A DNA stretch of 64,000 nucleotides from 13-2-20CM-66-19 sp036273735. Lineage in GTDB: Bacteria > Pseudomonadota > Gammaproteobacteria > Steroidobacterales > Steroidobacteraceae. The position numbers were made by a program, and so were the translations under genes. Each line of letters starts with the position of its first letter. Positions within the stretch are counted from its first letter, which is position 1. The DNA lies in contig DASUHA010000045.1 of NCBI GenBank assembly GCA_036273735.1, positions 1-64,000 on the forward strand. Reading direction: 5' to 3'. The notes under the pieces were generated by a model. That model was not told where the DNA came from. It did not search any database and saw only the letters and a program-made list of their open reading frames with translations. Shown piece after piece: positions 7,989 to 17,123 of this stretch.

Positions 7989-8813
7989 TCAGCCGAACCA
8001 ACCCAGGATCTTGTCGAAGATGCGCGTGCGTGCCGGAAATGGGTCGAGCACGTGTGCCATCAGCACGGAAATGTTATCCCGGCCCCCGTTGTCATTGGCC
8101 AGTTGAATCAGTTGCTTCGCAACGTTGTCAAGATTAGCACCAAAGGTGCTTATGGTTAAATGGATATCATCATCCTCGACCATGTCCGAGAGACCGTCCG
8201 AGCAGAGCATGTAGACCTCGCCCTTCTGCACCGGAACCTCCTGGATCTCCACCTCCACGTTCGGCTCGACGCCGAGCGCGCGGGTGACGTAGTTCTTGTT
8301 CGCCGCCCGCTGCGCCTCCTCGGCGGAGTAGAAGCCGCGATCGACCAGCTCCTGCAGCAGCGAGTGGTCCATCGTCACCTGCTCGAATTTGTCGTTGCGC
8401 TGCCGGTACATGCGCGAGTCGCCGACGTGCGCGATCGTAACCCTGTTGTCGAAAAAGAGCGCCGCCACGACCGTCGTGCCCATGCCCTCGCATTGCGGCT
8501 GCGTGCGTGCGGTCTGGTAGATGATCTTGTTGGCCCGGTGGATGGCATCACGCAGGATGATGCTCGGGCGGGAGAGGTTTGCGCCGCGATCGTGGACGCT
8601 CATGTCCTCGCGCTCCACCTGCTCGCGCACCAGGCTCACGATGGTCTTCACCGCGATGCCGCTCGCCACCTCACCCGCGTTGTAGCCGCCCATGCCGTCG
8701 GCTAGCACGAGCAGCCCGATGTCGGGATCCAGGGCGATGGTGTCCTCATTGTGCTCGCGTATCTTGCCCGTATCGGTCAGGCCGACGATGCGCAGCTTGC
8801 CTTTTAAGCTCAT
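7989..8813 (-). CDS. PP2C-family protein serine/threonine phosphatase
   Basis: Metal-dependent phosphatase that removes phosphate from Ser/Thr. PPM motifs are in order: RxHNED (REHNEDT, near residue 20), LADGMGGYNAGEVAS, GMGTTVV, IAHVGDSRMY, and the C-terminal CSDGLSDMV and GGRDNIS carrying metal-binding aspartates. 274 residues, soluble. Upstream gene of a two-gene unit with the FHA protein. Its cognate kinase is not nearby. A TATAAT at 8833-8838 lies in the intergenic region shared with radA, but no convincing -35 element is paired with it. Confidence 0.9.
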   Translation of the reverse strand: MSLKGKLRIVGLTDTGKIREHNEDTIALDPDIGLLVLADGMGGYNAGEVASGIAVKTIVSLVREQVEREDMSVHDRGANLSRPSIILRDAIHRANKIIYQTARTQPQCEGMGTTVVAALFFDNRVTIAHVGDSRMYRQRNDKFEQVTMDHSLLQELVDRGFYSAEEAQRAANKNYVTRALGVEPNVEVEIQEVPVQKGEVYMLCSDGLSDMVEDDDIHLTISTFGANLDNVAKQLIQLANDNGGRDNISVLMAHVLDPFPARTRIFDKILGWFG

Positions 8814-8996
8814 GCCGTCGATTTCGGCTCTCTATAATTTGTGACGCGCATCACCATCCCGTCCCCGACTGGGGCGGGCATAAGCTAGCATTGCCGTCGG
8901 TTGAGTCCGAGCGCCTGGTCACAAACCGGCCATCCCGGTCCTCCCCCGGCGCGCATCCTAGCTCAACCCGGCCCAACTGGTTCGTGAAGCGTATCC

Positions 8997-10421
8997 ATGC
9001 CTCGTCCAATCTTCGTCTTCGTTTGCAGCGCCTGCGGGGGTGAAACCCTGAAATGGCAGGGCCAATGCCCGGCCTGCGGGGAGTGGAACTCGCTCGAGCA
9101 GCGGGCCGTCCGGGGGGCGGGCACCGCGAGGGGCGGGGGTCAGGGCGCAACCGGTGCCGGGTCGGCCGGTGCAGCTCCGGTGCCCCTGGCCGGCGGCAAG
9201 GCGCTCGACCTCGACCGCCTGCCGAGCGGGCAGGGCGAGCTCGACAGGGTTCTGGGAGGCGGCATCGTCCCCGGGTCGGTTACCCTGCTCGGCGGCGACC
9301 CCGGCATCGGCAAGTCCACTCTGCTGCTGCAGGTGGCGGCGCATGTTGCCGGTGCGAGGGCCGTCGTCTACGCAAGCGGAGAGGAGTCTGTCTCGCAGGT
9401 CGCCCTTCGCGCCCGGCGGCTCGGCCTCACGGCGACCCCGCTCGAAGTGCTGGCCGAGACCGATCTGCAATCCATTCTCGATCAGGCTACCGGACGGCGG
9501 GCCGCCCTTCTGGTGGTCGACTCCATCCAGACGGTGCAGTCGGCCGCAGTTACCGCCAGTGCAGGCGCTGTCTCCCAGCTCAGGGAGTGCACCGCGGAGC
9601 TCGTCCGCTTCGCCAAGTCCAGCACGACCGCCGTCATTCTCATCGGTCATGTCACCAAGGAGGGCGCGATCGCAGGTCCGCGGGTCCTCGAGCACCTGGT
9701 CGACACCGTGCTTTATTTCGAGAGCGAGGCCGGCAGCCGCTTTCGCATCGTGCGGGCCACCAAGAACCGCTTTGGTGCCGTCAACGAGCTCGGCTTCTTC
9801 GCGATGACCGAGGGCGGGCTGCGAGAGGTGCGCAACCCCTCCGCGATCTTCCTCGCGCGCGCACCGGAGCCGGCGGCGGGGAGCATAGTCACCGTCATGC
9901 GTGACGGCGGGCGGCCACTTCTCATCGAATTGCAGGCCCTCGTCGACCGCATGCGCTTCGGGGCGCCGCGGCGCATCGCGCAGGGGCTCGACGCCAATCG
10001 CCTGGCGATGCTGCTCGCGGTGTTGAGTCGCCACGCCGCCCTTTCGCTGCAGGAACACGATGTCTTCGTCAATGCGGTGGGCGGCGTCGAGATCGACGAG
10101 ACCGCGTGGGATTTGCCCGTCGTGATCGCCCTCGCCTCGAGCCTCGCGGATCGTGCGGTGTCGGGCTCGCTCGTTTCCTTCGGAGAGATCGGACTCACCG
10201 GTGAAGTGCGTCCCGTCGCCTACGGGGAGGAGCGGTTGCGGGAGGCGCAGAAGCAGGGGTTCCGGGTGGCGGTCGTGCCACGCGAGAATGCCCCGCGCAA
10301 GCCGCTGGAGGGCATCGAGGTCATTGCGGTTGCCCGTATCGGTGAGGCCCTCGAGGCCGCTTTCAGCCGGAGCTCGCCGGGCTCAACGCCTCAGCCGGTG
10401 CCCGCGCGCGGACGGTCCTGA
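8997..10421 (+). CDS. radA: DNA repair protein RadA
   Basis: RecA-like ATPase that promotes branch migration during recombination. Four-cysteine zinc finger at the N-terminus (C-x2-C ... C-x2-C, residues 10-28), Walker A GGDPGIGKST, the RadA-specific KNRFG motif, and a C-terminal Lon-protease-like domain (VGGVEIDETAWDLP). 474 residues, slightly longer than E. coli because of a Gly/Ala-rich linker after the zinc finger. Its last 59 bases overlap the end of the convergent CBS protein gene. Confidence 0.95.
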   Translation: MPRPIFVFVCSACGGETLKWQGQCPACGEWNSLEQRAVRGAGTARGGGQGATGAGSAGAAPVPLAGGKALDLDRLPSGQGELDRVLGGGIVPGSVTLLGGDPGIGKSTLLLQVAAHVAGARAVVYASGEESVSQVALRARRLGLTATPLEVLAETDLQSILDQATGRRAALLVVDSIQTVQSAAVTASAGAVSQLRECTAELVRFAKSSTTAVILIGHVTKEGAIAGPRVLEHLVDTVLYFESEAGSRFRIVRATKNRFGAVNELGFFAMTEGGLREVRNPSAIFLARAPEPAAGSIVTVMRDGGRPLLIELQALVDRMRFGAPRRIAQGLDANRLAMLLAVLSRHAALSLQEHDVFVNAVGGVEIDETAWDLPVVIALASSLADRAVSGSLVSFGEIGLTGEVRPVAYGEERLREAQKQGFRVAVVPRENAPRKPLEGIEVIAVARIGEALEAAFSRSSPGSTPQPVPARGRS

Positions 10422-11658
10422 TCGCGTTGTCGGCGATCTGCAGCACTTCGAACTGATAGGGGCCCACCCGCACTGCGGTCCCTGGCGAGGGAATGGTCTC
10501 CAACTGCTCGAGAAGGAGCCCGTTGAGGGTCTTTGGTCCGTCGGTGGGGAGCTGCCACTGGAGTGACCGGTTGAGCGCACGCAGCGTCGCGCTCGCGTTG
10601 ATGATGAAGATGCCCCCGCCCTGCGGATGAATGTCCTTGTGGGTCACGGTTGCCGGGTCCGTGGTGAACTCGCCGACGATCTCCTCAAGGATATCCTCGA
10701 GCGTCACCAGGCCCTCGATATCGCCATATTCGTTGACGACGAATGCGAGCCGTCGCCGGTTGCGCTGGAAGTGGGAGAGCTGGGTGTTGAGGGCCGTGCC
10801 CTCGGGGACGAAGTAGGGCTCGCGGCCGCTTGCGATCTCGATCAGCCGCTCGCGTGTCAGAGTGCCGCGCGCGAGCTCGTGTGCGACCCGCTTCATGTGG
10901 AGGATCCCGATCAGATTGTCCAGGGCCTCGCGATAGATCGGCAGGCGGGTGTGGGGAGTCTGGCGCAGCTGCTCGAGAATCTCATCCCACGCCTCCTCGA
11001 CGTCAATCCCGGCTATCTCCTGCCGCGGGATCATGATGTCATTCACGGTGACCTGGCCGAGGTCGAGAATGGAAAGCAGCATCTGCCGGTGCCGGGTCGG
11101 GATCATCGGTCCGGCCTCGGCGACGACTGTGCGCAGTTCCTCCGTGCTCAGCGTTTGGCTCGCGGGCTCGGCCTTCACCACGCCGACGATCCGCAGCAGC
11201 CCATAGGCCATCTTGTTGGTCACCCAGAGGGCCGGCCTTGCGATGAGCACCAGCGCGCGGTAGATGCGCGCGGTGTTGAGGGCGACCGACTCCGGATAAG
11301 TGGCCGCGTAGATCTTCGGCGCGAGCTCGCAGAAAACGATGACCGCCACCGTGAGCAAAACACCGGTGACCGGCACGGCATGGTGAAAACCCGTGCGCTC
11401 GGCGAGGAGCGTAGCGATCTCCGATGCAAAGACACTGGCCGCGGCCAGAATCACGAGATTGGCGCCAAGCCAGTCCTGGGGCTTCTGCAGCAGCCGCTCG
11501 AGAAGCTTTGCGGTCCCCTGACCCTCCTTGGCGCGGTGGCGGATACGGTAGCGGTTGACGGACAGCATCGCGACCTCCGTGCCGGAGGAGAAAGCGATGA
11601 TCGAGAGCAGAGCCAGCAGGGCGATGAGGAGCAAAGGGGAGGACGGTGAGTCGTTCAA
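10363..11658 (-). CDS. CNNM/CorC-family membrane protein (DUF21 plus CBS domains)
   Basis: Member of the HlyC/CorC (CNNM) group linked to magnesium or cobalt handling. Order seen: a DUF21 membrane domain with about four hydrophobic segments up to residue 160 (SGTEVAMLSVNRYRIRH, FCELAPKIYA), two CBS domains (IMIPRQEIAGID..., NEYGDIEGLVTLEDILEEIVGE) and a C-terminal CorC/HlyC domain. Resembles E. coli YfjD. TTG at 11658 is preferred because GAGGGA lies 6 bases upstream; the longer reading from 11700 would begin 2 bases from the divergent ffh start. It converges with and overlaps the end of radA. Confidence 0.88.
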   Translation of the reverse strand: MNDSPSSPLLLIALLALLSIIAFSSGTEVAMLSVNRYRIRHRAKEGQGTAKLLERLLQKPQDWLGANLVILAAASVFASEIATLLAERTGFHHAVPVTGVLLTVAVIVFCELAPKIYAATYPESVALNTARIYRALVLIARPALWVTNKMAYGLLRIVGVVKAEPASQTLSTEELRTVVAEAGPMIPTRHRQMLLSILDLGQVTVNDIMIPRQEIAGIDVEEAWDEILEQLRQTPHTRLPIYREALDNLIGILHMKRVAHELARGTLTRERLIEIASGREPYFVPEGTALNTQLSHFQRNRRRLAFVVNEYGDIEGLVTLEDILEEIVGEFTTDPATVTHKDIHPQGGGIFIINASATLRALNRSLQWQLPTDGPKTLNGLLLEQLETIPSPGTAVRVGPYQFEVLQIADNAIRTVRARAPAEALSPASSG

Positions 11659-11702
11659 TCTGAGTCCCTCGCAGTCCCAGGGGCTTCCAATATACTTCAC
11701 TC

Positions 11703-13067
11703 ATGTTCGATAACCTGAGCGCACGCCTCTCCCGTACCCTCGACAGCCTGCGTGGCCGGGGGCGGATCACCGAGGAGAACGTGGGGGATGCCCTGAGGGA
11801 GGTGCGCGTGGCGCTTCTCGAGGCGGACGTCGCCCTTCCGGTCATCAAGACCTTCATCGACGCCGTGAAGTCGAAAGCGCTCGGCGCCGAGGTGGCGCAG
11901 AGCCTGACGCCCGGCCAGGCATTCATCGGCATTCTTCACCGGGAGCTGGTCGAGCTCATGGGCGGGCACCGGGCGGGGTTCAACCTGCGTGCTCAACCGC
12001 CCCTGGTGGTGCTGCTCGCGGGACTTCAGGGCGCGGGCAAGACCACCACCGCGGCGAAGCTCGCGCGCTGGCTGACCGAGGAGCAGCGCAAGCGGGTGCT
12101 GATGGTCAGCACGGACGTGCGCCGTCCCGCCGCGATGCTGCAGCTCGAGCGCCTGGCGGCGCAGGTGAATGCACAGTATTTCGCGGCGGACGCCCAGTCC
12201 CCGCCGGCTTTGATCGCGACCGCAGCACTCGAACAGGCGAAGCGGGGCGTATTCGACGTGCTGATCGTCGATACGGCCGGGCGCCTGCACGTCGATGAGG
12301 CCCTCATGGAGGAGGTGCGCCAGATCGATCAGGCTGCCCACCCGGCAGAGCGCCTCTTCGTCGTGGATGCGATGGCCGGCCAGGATGCGGTGAATGCCGC
12401 CCGGGCCTTCGGCTCGGCGCTCGACCTCACCGGCATCATTCTGACGAAGGCCGATGGCGATGCACGGGGTGGTGCCGCGCTTTCCGTGCGCCACGTGACG
12501 GGTAAACCGATCGTTTTCCTCGGCGTCGGGGAAAAGACGGAAGCTCTGGAGCCCTTCGATCCGGAGCGCATGGCCACGCGCATTCTCGGTATGGGCGATG
12601 TCGTCAGTCTGGTCGAGCAGGTACATCGGCAGGTCGACCAGAAGGAGGCCGAGCGCCTGGCGCGCAAGGTAGTGAAGGGAAAGGCCTTCGACCTCACCGA
12701 TCTCAGGATCCAGCTCCAGCAGGTACAGAAGATGGGCGGCCTCGGGGCCCTCATGGAGAAGCTGCCGGTCGCGGCGACGGCGAAGGCCGGCGTGTCGGCC
12801 GATCAGGGGGATCGCGAGCTTCGCCGCCAGATCGCGATCATCAACTCGATGACGCCGAGGGAGCGGCGTGCACCCGGTGTCATCGATGGCTCCAGGCGTC
12901 GGCGGATTGCTCGGGGAGCGGGCGTGCAGGTCCAGGACGTCAACCGGCTGATGAAGCAGTTTCTCGAGATGCAGCGGATGATGAAGAGCATGAAGGGCGG
13001 TCGGCTGCAGCGCCTGCTCGGGGCCTTCAAGGGCGGTCTGCCCCCCGGGCTCCCGCCGGCCCAATGA
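11703..13067 (+). CDS. ffh: Signal recognition particle protein Ffh
   Basis: GTPase that binds signal peptides and 4.5S RNA for co-translational membrane targeting. N domain, G domain with GLQGAGKTTTAAKLA near residue 107, DVRRPAAMLQL, DTAGR and TKADGDARGG, then a methionine-rich M domain after residue 300 (INSMTPRERR, RGAGVQVQDVNRLMKQFLEMQRMMKSM). 454 residues, normal. Its RNA partner is the SRP RNA gene at about 46.0 kb. Confidence 0.97.
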   Translation: MFDNLSARLSRTLDSLRGRGRITEENVGDALREVRVALLEADVALPVIKTFIDAVKSKALGAEVAQSLTPGQAFIGILHRELVELMGGHRAGFNLRAQPPLVVLLAGLQGAGKTTTAAKLARWLTEEQRKRVLMVSTDVRRPAAMLQLERLAAQVNAQYFAADAQSPPALIATAALEQAKRGVFDVLIVDTAGRLHVDEALMEEVRQIDQAAHPAERLFVVDAMAGQDAVNAARAFGSALDLTGIILTKADGDARGGAALSVRHVTGKPIVFLGVGEKTEALEPFDPERMATRILGMGDVVSLVEQVHRQVDQKEAERLARKVVKGKAFDLTDLRIQLQQVQKMGGLGALMEKLPVAATAKAGVSADQGDRELRRQIAIINSMTPRERRAPGVIDGSRRRRIARGAGVQVQDVNRLMKQFLEMQRMMKSMKGGRLQRLLGAFKGGLPPGLPPAQ

Positions 13068-13082
13068 TCCCCTCGCTTCGAC

Positions 13083-13111
13083 TTTAAAGCAGCCGGGGAA
13101 ACGCGTAGAAT
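13083..13111 (+). promoter_or_regulatory. Probable promoter of the rpsP operon
   Basis: TTTAAA (13083-13088), a 17-base spacer and TAGAAT (13106-13111) lie between ffh and rpsP. The -35 match is weak, the -10 good; it gives a leader of about 80 bases. Confidence 0.45.
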
Positions 13112-13200
13112 CCGCCCTCTTTTTTGGGTGGCTCCACGGGGCAGGGCGCGTCGCGTCCGGCAGTGGAGTGACCCGGCAACCATCGAGAGCGAAACGAAAC

Positions 13201-13455
13201 ATGGTGACCATTCGCCTGACGAGGCGCGGGGCGCGAAATCAGCCCTTCTATCACGTCGTCGTGACCGACAGCCGCAAGCGCCAGGGCGGACCCAGCCTCG
13301 AGCACGTGGGGTTCTTCAATCCCATCGCGCACCGCGGAGAGACGAAGCTCAAGCTCGATCTGCCGCGCATCGACTATTGGGTGGGCAAGGGCGCGCAGCC
13401 TTCGGAGCGGGTGGCATCGCTCGTGGCATCGTATCGTAAGCAGGCGACCGCCTGA
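13201..13455 (+). CDS. rpsP: 30S ribosomal protein S16
   Basis: Small-subunit assembly protein. MVTIRLTRRGARNQPFYHVVVTDSR, the FFNPIA block and PRIDYWVGKGAQPSERV are diagnostic. 84 residues. First gene of rpsP-rimM-trmD-rplS, the standard order in gammaproteobacteria. Confidence 0.97.
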   Translation: MVTIRLTRRGARNQPFYHVVVTDSRKRQGGPSLEHVGFFNPIAHRGETKLKLDLPRIDYWVGKGAQPSERVASLVASYRKQATA

Positions 13456-13501
13456 GGAAGATACCGGCGCCCGTCTGAGACCCGCATTCGGGGGTACCAG
13501 C

Positions 13502-14074
13502 GTGCCGGAGAGCGGACCAGCCGGAGCGCCGCCGTCGATGCGCTGGGTGGAGCTCGGCAGGATTGGGGCGCCCTTCGGCCTCGCAGGGTGGGTGCACGTG
13601 TCATCCTTCACGGAGCCGGTGGAGGCGCTGCTCGAGTACCGCCAGTGGGCGCTGCGCCCGCAGGGGGGCGAGCGCCGCAGATGTCTGCTCATCGAGGGAC
13701 GCGTGCAGGGAGAGCGTCTGGTCGTGCGCCTGGAGGGCATAGAGACCCGCGACAGCGCCGCGCTCCTCACCGGAGCCTGGGTCGAGGTCGAGCGGGAGGA
13801 GCTGCCGCCCACAGGTGATCGCGAGTACTACCGCGCGGACCTGATCGGGTTCGAGGTCGAGAACCTGGATGGAGTCAGGCTGGGCCGGGTAGCGTATTTC
13901 ATGGATGCGCCCGCGGGGGCAGTCATGGTGGTGGAGGACCGGGAAGGCGCTACCGCCGGGCCGCGGGTGCCGGGCCGCCGCGAGCACTGGGTGTTGGCGG
14001 ATCCGGAGCATTTGCGGCACGTGGACCTTGCTGCCGGCCGGATCCTGGTGGATTGGCCGGCGGAGCTGGAATAG
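13502..14074 (+). CDS. rimM: Ribosome maturation factor RimM
   Basis: Chaperone for 16S 3' domain assembly that binds S19. N-terminal RimM domain with GRIGAPFGLAGWVHVSSFT and a C-terminal PRC barrel (YYRADLIGFEVENLDGVRLGRV, ending AGRILVDWPAELE). 190 residues from GTG 13502 (GGGGGT just upstream); an internal ATG at 13538 would remove a 12-residue leader that lies outside the conserved fold. Confidence 0.93.
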   Translation: MPESGPAGAPPSMRWVELGRIGAPFGLAGWVHVSSFTEPVEALLEYRQWALRPQGGERRRCLLIEGRVQGERLVVRLEGIETRDSAALLTGAWVEVEREELPPTGDREYYRADLIGFEVENLDGVRLGRVAYFMDAPAGAVMVVEDREGATAGPRVPGRREHWVLADPEHLRHVDLAAGRILVDWPAELE

Positions 14075-14081
14075 GCGCTCC

Positions 14082-14849
14082 ATGAAGATCGAGGTCGTCA
14101 CGCTCTTTCCGGACATGATCGCCGGAGCGCTGCGCCACGGCGTGGTTGGCCGGGCGCTGGAGCGGGGACTGCTGGCGGTCGGTACCGAGGATCCGCGGGC
14201 GCACACGAGCGATGTGCATCGCACCGTGGACGATCGGCCCTACGGCGGGGGCCCGGGCATGGTGCTGAAGCCGGAGCCGACGCTCGCGGCCATTCGCGCA
14301 GCGCAGGCGCGCCTGCCCGAGGGAAGTCTACGGGTATGCCTGACGGCTCAGGGTGAGCCGTTCGACCAGGCGATGGCGCGGGAGCTGTCGGGACTCCCCG
14401 GTCTGCTCCTGGTCGCGGGCCGGTACGAGGGTCTCGATGAGCGGATCGTCGAGCTTGGGATCGATCGGGAGCTGTCGGTGGGCGACTATGTCCTTTCGGG
14501 CGGGGAGCTGCCCGCGCTCACGGTGATCGATGCCGTGGCGCGCCTGCTGCCGGGCGCGCTCGGGGACGAGCGCTCGAGCGGGGAGGATTCCTTCACCGCA
14601 GGGCTGCTCGACTGGCCGCACTACACGCGGCCGGAAGTATTCGAGGGCCGGGCGGTGCCGGCGGTACTATTGTCGGGCAATCACGCCGACATCGGCCGCT
14701 GGCGGCTGGCCCAGGCCGTGGCGCGCACCTGGCTGCGGCGACCGGATCTGATCGCTCGCCACGGGCTCACGCCCGAGGCGCAGCGTTTACTGAGCGAATT
14801 TCTCGCCGCAGGGGCGGCGCGGGATGAAAGATCGAGGATGAGAAAATGA
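14082..14849 (+). CDS. trmD: tRNA (guanine-37-N1)-methyltransferase TrmD
   Basis: SPOUT methyltransferase that makes m1G37 and prevents +1 frameshifting. Starts MKIEVVTLFPDMI; the trefoil-knot SAM site shows as GRYEGLDERI and GDYVLSGGELPAL, with the catalytic aspartate in GEDSF nearby. 255 residues, same as E. coli. ATG 14082 is 7 bases past the rimM stop; the end overlaps rplS by four bases. Confidence 0.96.
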   Translation: MKIEVVTLFPDMIAGALRHGVVGRALERGLLAVGTEDPRAHTSDVHRTVDDRPYGGGPGMVLKPEPTLAAIRAAQARLPEGSLRVCLTAQGEPFDQAMARELSGLPGLLLVAGRYEGLDERIVELGIDRELSVGDYVLSGGELPALTVIDAVARLLPGALGDERSSGEDSFTAGLLDWPHYTRPEVFEGRAVPAVLLSGNHADIGRWRLAQAVARTWLRRPDLIARHGLTPEAQRLLSEFLAAGAARDERSRMRK

Positions 14850-15190
14850 GCAAGATCGTCCAACAACTCGAGAAAGAGCGCATGACCCGTGAGGTACCGG
14901 ATTTCAAGCCGGGCGACACCGTGGTCGTACAGGTCAAGGTCGTCGAAGGCGACCGCGAGCGCATCCAGGCCTATGAAGGCGTGGTGATCGCACGCAGCAA
15001 CCGCGGCCTCAATTCCTCATTCACCGTGCGCAAGATGTCACACGGCGAGGGCGTCGAGCGCGTGTTCCAGACCTACAGCCCCGCGATCAGCGACATCTCC
15101 GTCAAGCGCCGCGGCAACGTCCGCCGCGCCAAGCTCTACTATCTGCGGGATCTCTCGGGCAAGGCGGCGAGGATCGAGGAAAAGATCTGA
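14846..15190 (+). CDS. rplS: 50S ribosomal protein L19
   Basis: Interface protein of the large subunit. DFKPGDTVVVQVKVVEGDRERIQAYEG, the NRGLNSSFTVRKMSHGEGVERVF block and the basic RRGNVRRAKLYYLR end are typical; 114 residues. ATG overlaps the trmD stop (ATGA), so expression is likely coupled. Confidence 0.97.
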   Translation: MSKIVQQLEKERMTREVPDFKPGDTVVVQVKVVEGDRERIQAYEGVVIARSNRGLNSSFTVRKMSHGEGVERVFQTYSPAISDISVKRRGNVRRAKLYYLRDLSGKAARIEEKI

Positions 15191-15216
15191 GGGCCCGTTA
15201 GTCCTGCGCGCAGCGC

Positions 15217-17073
15217 ATGAGAACAACCTTACGGGCGGTTCTGAGCGGCATCTGGCGCGGCCTCGATGGCCTGCGCCGGGTGCTGCATCTCATTCTGCTC
15301 ATCGTCATCTTCGGCGTCATCCTTTGGGCGGTGAGCTCGTCGCTCCCGGGTGTCCCCGATCGCGCCGCACTCGTCGTTCAGCCACAGGGAAGCCTCGTTG
15401 AGCAGCTGAGTGGCGACCCTGTTCAGCGGGCCGTCGAGAACGCTCAGGGACAACAGCGTTCCGAGACGCTGCTCTGGGACCTCGTCGATGCCATTCGCGG
15501 CGCCGCGACGGACAAACACATCCGCGTCCTGGTTCTCGATCTCGACAAGATGCAGGGCGCCGGCCAGCCGATGCTGGAGGAGCTCGCGCGCGCCATCCAG
15601 AAGTTCCGCGCGAGCGGCAAGCCAGTCATCGCCTACGGCACCACCTTCGACCAGGATCAGTACTACCTCGCGGCGCAGGCCGACAAGGTCTACCTCGATC
15701 CCACCGGGTTCGTGATGATCGAGGGCTTCAGCCGCTATCCCCTCTATTTCAAGGGACTGCTGCAGAAGCTCGGCGTTGACGTCAACGTCTTTCGGGTGGG
15801 GACATTCAAGAGCGCGATAGAGATCTTCACGCGCAGCGACATGTCGCCGGCGGACAAGGAGCAGAGCCTCGCCTACCTGGATGCACTCTGGTCGAGCTAT
15901 CAGAAGGCTTTGACCTCGGCCCGCAAGCTCCCGGCCGATGCCATCGACAACTACGTTCAATCGCTTGCGAAATCCGTAAGCGACGCCAGTGGGGATGCGG
16001 CCAAAGTCGCCCTGCAGGCAAAGCTCGTCACGGCCCTCGCGGACAACCTGCAGATGGAGCGGCAGTTGAAGGGTATGGTCGGTGAGGACAAGTCGGGGTC
16101 CTTCAACCAGATTTCCGCCGAAGACTACGCGCGGATCGTTCATGCACAGAAGAAGGTCCATGACGGCGACGGCAGTGCCGGCATTGGTGTCATTGTTGCT
16201 TCCGGCGACATCGCGGATGGCAAACAGCCGCCGGGCACCATCGGTGGAGACTCACTGTCGCAGCTGATCCGGCAGGCGCGCCTCGACAAGAACATCAAGG
16301 CCGTCGTGCTGCGCGTCGACAGTCCCGGCGGCAGTGTCGCCGCTTCGGAGGAGATCTATCGGGAGCTGGAGGCGCTGCGCGCTGCGGGCAAGCCGCTCGT
16401 GGTGTCCATGGGAGACCTCGCGGCGTCGGGCGGCTACTATATCTCCGCGCCCGCGAACCAGATCTGGGCGAGTCCGGCGACGCTCACGGGCTCGATAGGC
16501 ATATTCGCCGTCATTCCGACCATCAATCAGACCTTGAGCAAGGTCGGCGTCAGCGTCGACGGCATCGGCACCACGCCGCTCGCCGGCTCGCTCACTATCG
16601 ATCGGCCCCTCAGCAAGGAGGCGAGTGAGCTCGTACAGTCGCAGATCGACCGGGGCTACCAACAGTTCGTCGATCGCGTGGCGTCAGGGCGCCGGGAGAC
16701 CCCGCAACAGATCGATGCAATCGGGCAGGGCCGGGTGTGGGCCGGCGCCGATGCGAGGCGGATCGGCCTGGTCGATCGCCTGGGAACTCTCGAGGATGCG
16801 GAGAAGGCTGCCGCAGAACTCGCCAAGCTGACGCAATATCACGTGGAGTTCATTCAACCGCATCTTTCGTGGGCAGAGCAGCTGTTTCAGCAGAGTCAGG
16901 TGCGCGCCACGGTGGCGGCGCTATCGCTCTTCCATGTTGACGCGCAGTCATTCGGGTTGGCCGAAGTCGCGAGCCGTCTCGACCCCGTGTCGAAGGATCT
17001 GAGGCAGCTCGCCCGCTTCAGCGTGCCGGGCCACCTCTATTCGTACTGCTTCTGTACAGCGACGAGCCACTGA
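15217..17073 (+). CDS. sppA: Signal peptide peptidase SppA (protease IV), long form
   Basis: Inner-membrane serine protease degrading cleaved signal peptides in the periplasm. One N-terminal membrane anchor at residues 20-45 (VLHLILLIVIFGVILW), then two tandem S49 domains: the first supplies the general-base lysine (GTFKSAIEIF), the second the nucleophilic serine (SMGDLAASGGYY), the Ser/Lys dyad of the long-form enzyme. 618 residues, matching E. coli SppA. Stands alone after rplS and converges with tdh. Confidence 0.95.
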   Translation: MRTTLRAVLSGIWRGLDGLRRVLHLILLIVIFGVILWAVSSSLPGVPDRAALVVQPQGSLVEQLSGDPVQRAVENAQGQQRSETLLWDLVDAIRGAATDKHIRVLVLDLDKMQGAGQPMLEELARAIQKFRASGKPVIAYGTTFDQDQYYLAAQADKVYLDPTGFVMIEGFSRYPLYFKGLLQKLGVDVNVFRVGTFKSAIEIFTRSDMSPADKEQSLAYLDALWSSYQKALTSARKLPADAIDNYVQSLAKSVSDASGDAAKVALQAKLVTALADNLQMERQLKGMVGEDKSGSFNQISAEDYARIVHAQKKVHDGDGSAGIGVIVASGDIADGKQPPGTIGGDSLSQLIRQARLDKNIKAVVLRVDSPGGSVAASEEIYRELEALRAAGKPLVVSMGDLAASGGYYISAPANQIWASPATLTGSIGIFAVIPTINQTLSKVGVSVDGIGTTPLAGSLTIDRPLSKEASELVQSQIDRGYQQFVDRVASGRRETPQQIDAIGQGRVWAGADARRIGLVDRLGTLEDAEKAAAELAKLTQYHVEFIQPHLSWAEQLFQQSQVRATVAALSLFHVDAQSFGLAEVASRLDPVSKDLRQLARFSVPGHLYSYCFCTATSH

Positions 17074-17123
17074 CCCTCAACAGCAAGTCAGTGCCGGTCG
17101 CACGGCGCGCATGGGCTGGCCGA

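Noticed and set aside
13905..14081. Longer trmD start within rimM
   Set aside because: MKIEVVTLFPDM at 14082 is the conserved beginning, and the extra part lies out of frame over rimM.
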